Below are positions 25,632-33,280 of a stretch of DNA of 64,000 bases, one piece after another. Numbering within the stretch: position 1 is the first letter of the stretch; every line of letters starts with the position of its first letter. The stretch comes from Defluviibacillus sp043739385. GTDB taxonomy: Bacteria; Pseudomonadota; Gammaproteobacteria; Burkholderiales; Burkholderiaceae_C. The notes under the pieces are model-generated. The model saw only the letters and a program-made list of their open reading frames with translations, did not search any database and was not told the DNA's origin. The stretch spans positions 1-64,000 of the forward strand of contig JAYUED010000195.1 in assembly GCA_043739385.1 (NCBI GenBank), written 5' to 3'. Both the position numbers and the translations under genes were made by a program.

Positions 25632-28010
25632 TTACAGCGTATCGATAAAGCTGCGCAGCTTGTCCGAGCGGCTAGGATGCTTGAGTTTGCGCAGTGCTTT
25701 TGCTTCGATTTGGCGGATTCGTTCGCGGGTCACGTCAAACTGCTTGCCTACTTCTTCCAGTGTGTGGTCGCTGGTCATCTCGATACCAAAGCGCATGCGC
25801 AGCACTTTGGCTTCGCGTGGGGTCAGGCTGTCCAGAATGTCTTTCACCACATCGCGCAAACCGGCTTGCATAGCGGCTTCGATAGGTGCGGTGTTCGCAC
25901 CGTCTTCGATGAAGTCGCCCAAATGGCTATCGTCATCGTCGCCAATCGGAGTTTCCATCGAAATCGGCTCTTTGGCGATTTTCATGATTTTGCGGATTTT
26001 GTCTTCCGGGATCTCCATGCGCTCGGCCAACACGCTGGCATCGGGCTCGAAACCAAACTCTTGCAAGTGCTGACGGCTGATTCGGTTCATCTTGTTGATC
26101 GTCTCGATCATGTGCACCGGTATACGGATGGTGCGCGCCTGATCGGCAATCGAGCGGGTGATGGCCTGGCGAATCCACCACGTAGCGTAGGTCGAAAACT
26201 TGTAGCCGCGACGGTATTCAAACTTGTCCACGGCTTTCATCAGACCGATGTTGCCTTCCTGGATCAAATCAAGGAACTGCAAGCCCCGGTTGGTGTACTT
26301 TTTGGCGATCGAAATCACGAGACGCAAATTAGCCTCGATCATTTCTTTCTTCGCATCACGGGAGGCCGCTTCGCCTTCGTTCATGCGCTTGTTGATGCCT
26401 TTGAGCTCGGGTAAAGGCACGACCACGCGGGCTTGCAAGTCAGCAAGCTTTTGTTGCAGCTCTTGAATTGGTGGGATGTTGCGCGCCAGAATTGCCGACC
26501 ACGGCTTGCCGGTCGCTGAGTGCTTTTCAACCCATTTTTGGTTCAGCAGGTTGGAGGGGATTTTGGCCCCCATCTTGTCCACACCGGCGAAGTCTTTGAT
26601 GAAGTCTTCTTGCGAATAGCCGCATTTGTCCACAATGATGCGACGCAGTTCGCGCTCTTTCTTGCGCACATCATCTACCTGGGCACGCACCATGTCGCAC
26701 AGCTTTTCAATCGACTTGGCAGTGAAGCGGATAGTCATCAGCTCTTCGCTCAAGGCATGCTGTGTTTTCAGGTAGGCCGGTGTACCGTAGCCTTCCTTGT
26801 CGTAAGTCGTGTGGATTTGCTCAAAATATTCACGCAAACGGTCAAAGCGAATCAGGGCATCGCGCTTGAGCTCTTCGAGCTTCTTGGTCAGCGCCTTGGA
26901 GCCGCCCTTGCCGTCGTCGTCGTCATCAGCGTCGAACTCGTCAAAGTCTTCTTCTGCTACGTAATCGTCGGCTTCATTGGGGTTGGAAAATCCGTCCACG
27001 ATGGTGGAGATGACGACCTTTCCCTCGCGAATATCGTCGCCCATGCGCAGCACTTCGGCAATGGTGGCAGGGGAGGCAGAAATTGCCTCCATCATCGCCA
27101 TCAAGCCGCCTGCGATACGCTTGGCAGTTTCAATTTCGCCTTCGCGGGTTAACAGTTCGACTGTGCCCATTTCGCGCATGTACATTCGAACGGGATCTGT
27201 GGTGCGGCCAAACTCGCTGTCCACGGTGGATAACGCGGCTTCGGCTGCTTCTTCGGCCTCTTCTTCGGTCGAACCTGCGGGGGCGTTATTGGTCAGAATC
27301 ATGGATTCTGCGTCAGGGGTCTGCTCGTATACAGCGACACCCAGATCGTTCAGCGTGGTGATGACGGCTTCCATTGTCTCGGCGTCGATCAGCTTGTCGG
27401 GCAAGTGATCAGAAATTTCGCCATGCGTCAGATAGCCACGGGTCTTGCCCAGTTTGATCAGTGCTTTGAGGCGCTGGCGGCGCTTGGCCATGTCTTCTTC
27501 AGACAGTACCGTCTCATCGAGACCGAACTCCTTCATCAAGGCGCGTTCTTTCGCCTTGCTGATTTTCATGCGCAGAGGTTTAACTTTTTCGGTCGTAGCT
27601 GTTGTGGCTGTTTCCGCAGCGGGCTCCTCGGCAAACTCAGCTTCGATATCAGATAAGTCGGCATCGTCCGCGCTGTCGCTTTTGTCCACACCTTTTGGTT
27701 TAGGGCCGCGCTTGGCACCAGCGGGCTTGTCTGTATCCGCCGCTTTAGCAGGGCGACCAGCTTTCTTTTTGGCAGGGGCCGCAGCAACTGCAGCAGCAGT
27801 TACTTTGGGGTCTTGCAAAGCAGCAGGTTTATCAGTTTTCGCAGTGGCAGCGGTGGACTTGGATGTGGGCATGGTCTTTTTGGAGGCAGGGGCTTTAACA
27901 GCGGCTAACGGCGTGGCTTTAAGGTCCGCCTTAGCAGTGCTTTTTGGTGCAGTTTTCGCGCTGGTGGTGGCAACAGGCTTGACAGTCTGGCTGGGCTTTT
28001 GAGCGGGCAT
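25632..28010 (-). CDS. rpoD: Primary RNA polymerase sigma factor RpoD (sigma-70)
   Basis: The 792-residue protein has the complete primary sigma layout. Region 1.1 is near 180-290 and region 1.2 is GRTTDPVRMYMREMGTVELL. A non-conserved acidic insertion contains DEFDADDDDDGKGG. Region 2 is NRGLQFLDLIQEGNIGLMKA and TWWIRQAITRS, region 3 follows, and region 4 has VTRERIRQIEAKALRKL for -35 recognition. The first about 130 residues are Ala/Lys/Pro/Thr-rich, H1-like, with two AT-hook-like cores (KKKAGRPAKA and KRGPKPKG). ATG 28010 starts this extension; the frame extends to 28043 without need. It is transcribed after dnaG on the same strand with a 379-bp gap; rpsU is not upstream. Confidence 0.97.
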   Translation of the reverse strand: MPAQKPSQTVKPVATTSAKTAPKSTAKADLKATPLAAVKAPASKKTMPTSKSTAATAKTDKPAALQDPKVTAAAVAAAPAKKKAGRPAKAADTDKPAGAKRGPKPKGVDKSDSADDADLSDIEAEFAEEPAAETATTATTEKVKPLRMKISKAKERALMKEFGLDETVLSEEDMAKRRQRLKALIKLGKTRGYLTHGEISDHLPDKLIDAETMEAVITTLNDLGVAVYEQTPDAESMILTNNAPAGSTEEEAEEAAEAALSTVDSEFGRTTDPVRMYMREMGTVELLTREGEIETAKRIAGGLMAMMEAISASPATIAEVLRMGDDIREGKVVISTIVDGFSNPNEADDYVAEEDFDEFDADDDDDGKGGSKALTKKLEELKRDALIRFDRLREYFEQIHTTYDKEGYGTPAYLKTQHALSEELMTIRFTAKSIEKLCDMVRAQVDDVRKKERELRRIIVDKCGYSQEDFIKDFAGVDKMGAKIPSNLLNQKWVEKHSATGKPWSAILARNIPPIQELQQKLADLQARVVVPLPELKGINKRMNEGEAASRDAKKEMIEANLRLVISIAKKYTNRGLQFLDLIQEGNIGLMKAVDKFEYRRGYKFSTYATWWIRQAITRSIADQARTIRIPVHMIETINKMNRISRQHLQEFGFEPDASVLAERMEIPEDKIRKIMKIAKEPISMETPIGDDDDSHLGDFIEDGANTAPIEAAMQAGLRDVVKDILDSLTPREAKVLRMRFGIEMTSDHTLEEVGKQFDVTRERIRQIEAKALRKLKHPSRSDKLRSFIDTL

Positions 28011-28286
28011 GAGGCATCCTCGTGAATCAAAAAAAACAGGCAAAAGTACAAGCGCCGAAGCAGACCGGCGCGGTGGCGGAGGGGTTTGAAAACGCTGTCA
28101 AACCCACCATTGCTCCTGGGTTACAGGAATAGGTGGAGGCAGGTTTTCCAGAGGCAAGATGTTGGGGCGAACATTTGGTGTGCAGTCCTTGCGGTTAAGG
28201 AGGCCTATTTGTGCCGCAGGTGCATCGTTTGGCCAGTCCCGGAGGTGCTGCTGTCGCTCTTGCCGTAAGTAACTTTGGATTATACA
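28011..28286. other. Upstream region of rpoD
   Basis: No gene is supported between dnaG and rpoD. The stretch must contain the rpoD promoter or leader on the minus strand, because a potential hairpin and a tandem repeat separate it from dnaG. I cannot assign promoter boxes confidently. Confidence 0.4.
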
Positions 28287-28326
28287 TTTTTTTGATTGTT
28301 GATGTATCTATAAACAATCAAAAAAA
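28287..28326. terminator. Perfect AT-rich inverted repeat downstream of dnaG
   Basis: TTTTTTTGATTGTT (28287-28300) and AACAATCAAAAAAA (28313-28326) form a perfect 14-bp inverted repeat with a 12-nt loop. With its T and A tracts it could work as a bidirectional intrinsic terminator after dnaG, although the stem is GC-poor. A regulatory-protein site is an alternative. Confidence 0.5.
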
Positions 28327-28382
28327 TAACTTATCAATTAACTTATCAAGTAATTTACTAAGTAGCTTGTCAAGTTACTTGG
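28327..28382. repeat. 12-nt tandem repeat after dnaG (about 4.7 units)
   Basis: Units TAACTTATCAAT, TAACTTATCAAG, TAATTTACTAAG, TAGCTTGTCAAG and a partial TTACTTGG follow each other with exact 12-nt period, ending 8 bp before the dnaG stop codon. The units diverge progressively to the right. Non-coding. Confidence 0.8.
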
Positions 28383-28389
28383 CCGGCAC

Positions 28390-30501
28390 TCAGTTCATAT
28401 TTTGCAGTTTGGTATTTTGTATTTCCAGCATAAGTGCTTTGCGCCGGGCGTTAATGTCGTAGTATTTTTGGCGCATTGCTGGATCTGTTCCTGAGGCGAG
28501 AAGGGCAGCAGTTTCTTGGGGTTTTAGCCAGTCATCGAGCATTAAATTGACCAAGCCACGTAGCTCGGTGCCGTTCTGGGGGGCTCTGATTGCGCCTTCG
28601 TCTTCTTCAGATTTTTCTTGCGTAAAGTCGGCAGACATGAGTTTCAGTGCCGTGTCTTCAGCTTCGTGATTGCGCAAACCTTCACGTAATGCGGCCCAAG
28701 GCTGTATGCCGTGCTCATGCACCTGTGTGTCCAGCCAAGTGAACAGCGGGCCATGCGGCGCGGGAAGCATGCAGAGCATGGCGTGATCTTCGTGGGTCAG
28801 TTGCTCCCACAGCGGCATGTTGGAGAGCAGCAGCCGGGCGGCGTGGTCCGCACGGCTGGCAGGACGCATACGGGGACTTAGGCTGGGACCATTGTTTGCC
28901 CCACCGAAGCCGGTATAAGGCCGCCCAAATTTGGAGGGGTATTTGGACGGGTACTTGGAAGTGTACTTAGACGTATATTGGGATGGATAAGACGTCTTGT
29001 TTATGCTGGATAGCCATTGATTGCTACTGTTTTCATAGTAACCATCCGATGGCGTGAGCATGTCTGAATGACCAGACCCATGCCCATATCCATAGTCAGT
29101 TTCGGAATGCTTTTGCAAAGCGTCGCTGTGCAGGTTTCGTAACGCTTCAGGCGAATAGTCCTTGGTTGCGCTTTGCGGTGTTCTACGTGTTGATTGTGGG
29201 CTGACTTGCCACAAGTCCATCAGCTCGCGGCCTGAGAGTTGCACCAACTCTGCAATCTCTGTCCGCAACTGACGCTTAAGCGCGCCGTCGGGCAGAGCCA
29301 TCCACATAGGTTTTGCGTGACTGGCCATTTTGGCGCGTCCTTCGGTGGTGTGCATTTCGCAGCCATCGCGGGAGGCATCGAGCAGAAAGCGACTTAGCGG
29401 TACGGCATCGGTGACGAGCTTGGCAAAGGCTTCGCGACCCTGTTCCCGGATGAAGCTGTCTGGGTCGTGTTCGGCAGGTAGGAACAGGAACTTGACGCTG
29501 CGCACATCGTTAGCGAAGGGCAGGGCGGCGTCCAGTGCTTTGCGAGCGGCGCGGCGACCGGCTGCGTCACCGTCAAAGCTAAAGACCACGGCATCTGTAA
29601 AGCGGAACAGCTTTTGCACATGGTCGTTGGTGCATGCCGTGCCCAGTGTTGCTACTGCATTGGGGAAACCGAGTTGTGCCAAGGCCACAACGTCCATGTA
29701 GCCTTCAGTGACCAGTGCGTAGCCTTGGTCGCGCAATGCAGCGCGGGCTTCGAACAGACCGTAGAGTTCACGTCCCTTGCTGAAGACCGGCGTTTCAGGG
29801 GAGTTAAGGTATTTAGGCTTTTCGTCGCTCAGCACGCGGCCACCAAAGCCGATACATTCGCCTTTAATGTTGCGGATAGGAAACATCACGCGATCCCGAA
29901 AGCGATCCCACCGTTTTTCTTCACCGTCTTCGGTGTTCAAGATCACCAAGCCGGACTCGACGAGCAGGGTGTCGGTGTAATCCGGGAATACGCTGGCAAG
30001 AGAATTCCATCCTACCGGGGCGTAGCCTAGGCCGAAATCTTTGGCAACTTGACCGCTGACGCCCCGGCCTTTGAAGTAGTCGATAGCGTTGGGTGCAAGC
30101 TTGAGCTGCTGGCGGTAGGCTTCGCCCGCTTTTTCCAACACATCGGTGAGTGTGGCTTGTTTTTGGCGCTGGTCGGCGGCACGTTGGCGGTCTTGAGGGC
30201 TGACATCGTCTTCAGGCACTTGCAGACCGTACTGCTGTGCCAAGTCTTTGACGGCTTCAATGAAGGTCATGCCAACGTGTTCCATCAAGAAGCCGATGGC
30301 GTTACCACTTTTGCCACAGCCGAAGCAGTGGTAGAACTGTTTGGTCGGGCTGACCGAGAAAGAGGGCGATTTTTCGCCGTGGAACGGGCATAGGCCCATG
30401 AAGTTCGCACCGCCTTTTTTTAGCGGTACATAGCGACCGATGATCTCAACCACGTCGGCGCGGGCGATCAGTTCTTGGATGAAGGTTGGAGGAATAGCCA
30501 C
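28390..30501 (-). CDS. dnaG: DNA primase DnaG
   Basis: The 703-residue primase makes RNA primers at the replication fork. The N-terminal zinc-binding domain carries CPFHGEKSPSFSVS and YHCFGCG (residues about 38-62). The RNA polymerase core follows (RDRVMFPIRNIKGECIGFGG), with the TOPRIM domain (LVTEGYMDVVALAQ; SFDGDAAGRRAARKAL, acidic metal-binding residues) near 265-330. The C-terminal DnaB-binding domain starts around 570. Between them is a Ser/Tyr/Gly-rich linker of about 120 residues (about 440-560), longer than usual, containing five tetrapeptide repeats of YPSK/YTSK type. Translation starts at GTG 30501. It is upstream of rpoD, as in the macromolecular synthesis operon, but rpsU is missing. 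Confidence 0.96.
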   Translation of the reverse strand: MAIPPTFIQELIARADVVEIIGRYVPLKKGGANFMGLCPFHGEKSPSFSVSPTKQFYHCFGCGKSGNAIGFLMEHVGMTFIEAVKDLAQQYGLQVPEDDVSPQDRQRAADQRQKQATLTDVLEKAGEAYRQQLKLAPNAIDYFKGRGVSGQVAKDFGLGYAPVGWNSLASVFPDYTDTLLVESGLVILNTEDGEEKRWDRFRDRVMFPIRNIKGECIGFGGRVLSDEKPKYLNSPETPVFSKGRELYGLFEARAALRDQGYALVTEGYMDVVALAQLGFPNAVATLGTACTNDHVQKLFRFTDAVVFSFDGDAAGRRAARKALDAALPFANDVRSVKFLFLPAEHDPDSFIREQGREAFAKLVTDAVPLSRFLLDASRDGCEMHTTEGRAKMASHAKPMWMALPDGALKRQLRTEIAELVQLSGRELMDLWQVSPQSTRRTPQSATKDYSPEALRNLHSDALQKHSETDYGYGHGSGHSDMLTPSDGYYENSSNQWLSSINKTSYPSQYTSKYTSKYPSKYPSKFGRPYTGFGGANNGPSLSPRMRPASRADHAARLLLSNMPLWEQLTHEDHAMLCMLPAPHGPLFTWLDTQVHEHGIQPWAALREGLRNHEAEDTALKLMSADFTQEKSEEDEGAIRAPQNGTELRGLVNLMLDDWLKPQETAALLASGTDPAMRQKYYDINARRKALMLEIQNTKLQNMN
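28930..28989 (-). repeat. 12-nt tandem repeat inside dnaG (five units)
   Basis: Five 12-nt units encode YPSQ, YTSK, YTSK, YPSK and YPSK in the interdomain linker of DnaG. On the plus strand the units are of the form TTTGGACGGGTA / CTTGGAAGTGTA. Exact period, in frame, so copy-number change would keep the reading frame. Confidence 0.85.
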
Positions 30502-30546
30502 GGGCGCTATTGTCCCGGATTCGCTGTGGGAATATCGCTGGGGTGT

Positions 30547-32091
30547 TTAGGCGCCCAAAACCCGATTTTTTCCGGTTCGCTTGGCGATATACATGGCTTG
30601 GTCGGCCCGTACCACAGCTTCAGCACTACTCTCCTCCGCGCCTAACTCTGCTACGCCAGCGCTGAAGGTAATCAGCAGTTTGTCGTTCCCGGCCAAAAAG
30701 AAACGTTTGGTCAGCTCGCGCTGTAACCGAGTCATTACTTCAATGCCTTGCTCCATGACGGTATCAGGCATCAACACCACAAATTCTTCACCACCGTAGC
30801 GGCCCAGGGTGTCTTGCGGACGTATACATTCACGGGTGACTTGGGTAAGGTGAACCAGCGCGGCATCACCGGTTTGATGACCGTGGAGATCGTTAAATTT
30901 TTTGAAGTTGTCAATATCGAGCAATGAAACGCACAGCGCCACGCCTTTGCGTTTTACGTTTGCGATTTCGCGCTCCATGGCTTCGTCCAGCCCTTTTCGG
31001 TTCAGTGCGCCAGTTAATGGGTCGTGGCGGGCTTGGGCGCTAGCGCGGTCTAAATCAACCTGGAGCTGAGCGAGACGCTCTTCGGTCAGTGCGGTTTGCT
31101 CACGCATGGCGCGTAATTCATCACCGGCGCGTTGGGTGTCAAGTGACATGGTGCGTGCGGCGGTGATGGCGTCTTGCAGTACAGGGGCTATGTCAGAAAT
31201 ACTGGTAGCCCCTTCGATTTGCTTGGCGCACTGTTCAATTTTGTTTCGAAAACTTCCAGTCGCATCGCTCATGCTCGCCAGTCGCTCGATAAATGCTGCG
31301 AGGATGCGCTTCATTTCATCGCGCGCTGTCATGGAAAGCGCTTTGGCCTCTATCTGTTTATAGATTACGTCTTTGAGTCGGATGCGAACGTCCTCAAGGC
31401 GGCGCAGTGTTAGGGGCGGAGTTGCTGCTGAGATCAAGGCGTCCATTTGGCCTTTAAGCCAGCGCTCATCCAAACTCAATTCCCCAATATTCACAAAAAC
31501 CAGGTGCAGCAACTCCAGCAATGTGTTTTTGATTGCACCATGTTCCTCTGCTACAAAAGTAAGTCTGAAGTTGAAGTTAGTCAACATGGTCTTTAGCATC
31601 ACCAGATTTGGTTCAGCTTGCCGAAAATGCAACAGTAGCTGCTTGGTTTGCTCGCCCAGTTGAGAGTCCTCAACACCGATGGCAGGCAAGGTGTGCTCAA
31701 TCAACCTGACCAGCTGTTCTTTGAACTCGGGCGTCAGTATTGACGTGGGCGGGTGTGGTTCACCATGATGGGTTGGTGATGCAAGCTCAGCGAGAGGGCG
31801 GGGTGTTGGACTGAGCTGGGTGTAGCTGACCAGCGCTTGTTGCAAAGCTGTCCAGTTATGGTGCCGCACGGCATGGCTGACCTGTCCTTGAAGCCGTTGT
31901 TGTCCAGGCGTTTGGACGGGGAGCGCTTTAGCAATGGCTTGTAATTGATCTTCAGGAAAGGCTTGTAACCGCTTGGTACCCGCAATTTCATGGTAGAGCG
32001 CTTGGTAATTGTCAGGCGTGGGTTGCAGCTTACGGGCTGTTAGCAGTTGGAATATTTCGCGAGCAATTTCAAAAGGTGTCTTGTCTGCCAT
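30547..32091 (-). CDS. Diguanylate cyclase with helical N-terminal domain
   Basis: This is a 514-residue soluble protein. Residues 1-340 form a helical domain starting KTPFEIAREIFQLLTARKLQ, which is common in front of GGDEF domains in Burkholderiales and has no known ligand. Residues about 345-510 are a GGDEF domain (DPLTGALNRKGLDEAMEREI) with active site RYGGEEFVVL. An RPQD inhibitory site five residues ahead predicts cyclic di-GMP synthesis with product inhibition. It lies 45 bp upstream of dnaG on the same strand, so it may be co-transcribed with it. It ends in GKNRVLGA, as the family does. Confidence 0.9.
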   Translation of the reverse strand: MADKTPFEIAREIFQLLTARKLQPTPDNYQALYHEIAGTKRLQAFPEDQLQAIAKALPVQTPGQQRLQGQVSHAVRHHNWTALQQALVSYTQLSPTPRPLAELASPTHHGEPHPPTSILTPEFKEQLVRLIEHTLPAIGVEDSQLGEQTKQLLLHFRQAEPNLVMLKTMLTNFNFRLTFVAEEHGAIKNTLLELLHLVFVNIGELSLDERWLKGQMDALISAATPPLTLRRLEDVRIRLKDVIYKQIEAKALSMTARDEMKRILAAFIERLASMSDATGSFRNKIEQCAKQIEGATSISDIAPVLQDAITAARTMSLDTQRAGDELRAMREQTALTEERLAQLQVDLDRASAQARHDPLTGALNRKGLDEAMEREIANVKRKGVALCVSLLDIDNFKKFNDLHGHQTGDAALVHLTQVTRECIRPQDTLGRYGGEEFVVLMPDTVMEQGIEVMTRLQRELTKRFFLAGNDKLLITFSAGVAELGAEESSAEAVVRADQAMYIAKRTGKNRVLGA

Positions 32092-32232
32092 GCATCCACG
32101 CTCGGTTCGGTAGAGGGAGAGTCAGCTCGGATGGTATTCAATTGCACCAAAACGATAAGGCCTTCAAGTATGCCAGTCAAATAGATAGCTGTAGTGCCAG
32201 TTGACGTAACCTTAAGTGCAGGTTAATACCAA

Positions 32233-32643
32233 TCAAGGCTTGGCCTTACGAAATCGAGACAGTTCTTCTTTCAGCCACTGACGGCTTTCTTGCTGCTGCA
32301 TACCTAAGCACCGCACATGGTAGGCGTCTCCGCTGATACTGCTCCGCGTTGCGGCTTCATCGATAAAGTATTCGGTGTTCGGGATTTCGCCCCACAACAG
32401 CATGTAATCCCGTTTTTTTTGAAGTAACTCAACAGCTTGTGCGGGCGTGTGCCAAGTGCTGTTACGTTTGAACTCGCACCCTGATGCTCTTATGAAGTGC
32501 ATCAACTGGTTGATTTCAGCGGTAGTGACTGCGGGCTCACTGCCAGCCCATGCACATGGGAGGCAAAGATATAGGAACAAACTTACAGTGAAACGTAAAG
32601 CGCTAAAGGAATAGCGCTGCAGTGTCCCGTACAAGGCGTTCAT
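32233..32643 (-). CDS. DUF5329-family exported protein
   Basis: The 136-residue protein has a signal peptide (about residues 10-33, FTVSLFLYLCLPCAWA) and a mature domain with INQLMHFIRASGCEFKRNST, AVELLQKKRDYMLLWGEI and AYHVRCLG, two conserved cysteines. This is the DUF5329 pattern; no function is known to me. Its start overlaps the stop of the peroxiredoxin gene by 4 bp, so the two are probably translated together and may act jointly in the periplasm. Confidence 0.75.
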   Translation of the reverse strand: MNALYGTLQRYSFSALRFTVSLFLYLCLPCAWAGSEPAVTTAEINQLMHFIRASGCEFKRNSTWHTPAQAVELLQKKRDYMLLWGEIPNTEYFIDEAATRSSISGDAYHVRCLGMQQQESRQWLKEELSRFRKAKP

Positions 32644-33221
32644 TTATTGACAACACCGTTCTTTAACCAAGACTTCAAGGCAGTAAGTGTGTTGGCGACA
32701 TGTTTGACGGGATTCAAGCTGGAATATTGGTAAATAATTTTTCCGTTTGGCGCTATGACGTAAGACACGCGGTTAGCGTAATCAGATCGGAAGAAAAGCA
32801 CTGCGTCGTAAGCTTTCATGATTGTCTGATCTGCATCGGAAGCCACGGGAAATTTGCCACGGCACTCTTGAACAGAGAATTTCTTCTGCGTTTCGATGTC
32901 GTCCCGTGAAATACCAATCACGGTAGCTCCCAGTGCCTTGTAATCTTCCAGTGCTTCTGCGAAGTCATGGGCTTCCATGGAGCATCCCGCAGAGAACGCC
33001 GAAGGAAAGAAATAAAGCACTACTGGCCCCTTGCTGAGCTCATCGGCTAGGGTGTACTTGAGAACGTTACCCCCGAGGGCCGCCTGTGCCGTAAACTTGG
33101 GGGCCGATTCTCCAATGTCCAGAGCGGCCATCGAGCAGCCGTAGGACATGCCCAACACCAGAGCCAAAAAACTCTTAGCCCATGCATTTATCGCACTGTT
33201 TATCACGTTTTTTTGCCCCAT
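32640..33221 (-). CDS. Exported peroxiredoxin, BCP/AhpC-TSA type
   Basis: The 193-residue protein begins with a leader (residues about 15-33, FLALVLGMSYGCSMAA; a lipobox-like SYGC is possible). The thioredoxin fold of peroxiredoxins follows: PVVLYFFPSAFSAGCSMEAH holds the peroxidatic cysteine in a P-x3-S-x2-C motif, with Ser instead of the usual Thr. ATVIGISRDDIETQKKFSVQ and YVIAPNGKIIYQYSS complete it. A Cys (VQECRGKFP) may be the resolving residue. It likely reduces peroxides in the cell envelope. It is first of a two-gene operon with the DUF5329 gene. Confidence 0.85.
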   Translation of the reverse strand: MGQKNVINSAINAWAKSFLALVLGMSYGCSMAALDIGESAPKFTAQAALGGNVLKYTLADELSKGPVVLYFFPSAFSAGCSMEAHDFAEALEDYKALGATVIGISRDDIETQKKFSVQECRGKFPVASDADQTIMKAYDAVLFFRSDYANRVSYVIAPNGKIIYQYSSLNPVKHVANTLTALKSWLKNGVVNK

Positions 33222-33280
33222 TAATACACCTATTTCAGTATAGCGGAAGTGAGTTTTCCACCGTCTTAACCACCCGCCGC

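Noticed and set aside
25449..26414. Long open frames on the plus strand opposite rpoD
   Set aside because: They are antisense shadows of the GC-rich rpoD gene; they have no ribosome-binding site and no family pattern.
28327..28382. Short regular repeats considered as CRISPR
   Set aside because: The 12-nt units are contiguous without spacers, and no cas gene is present.
28010..30501. rpsU-dnaG-rpoD macromolecular synthesis operon
   Set aside because: rpsU is absent; a diguanylate cyclase gene precedes dnaG and a repeat/hairpin region separates dnaG from rpoD.
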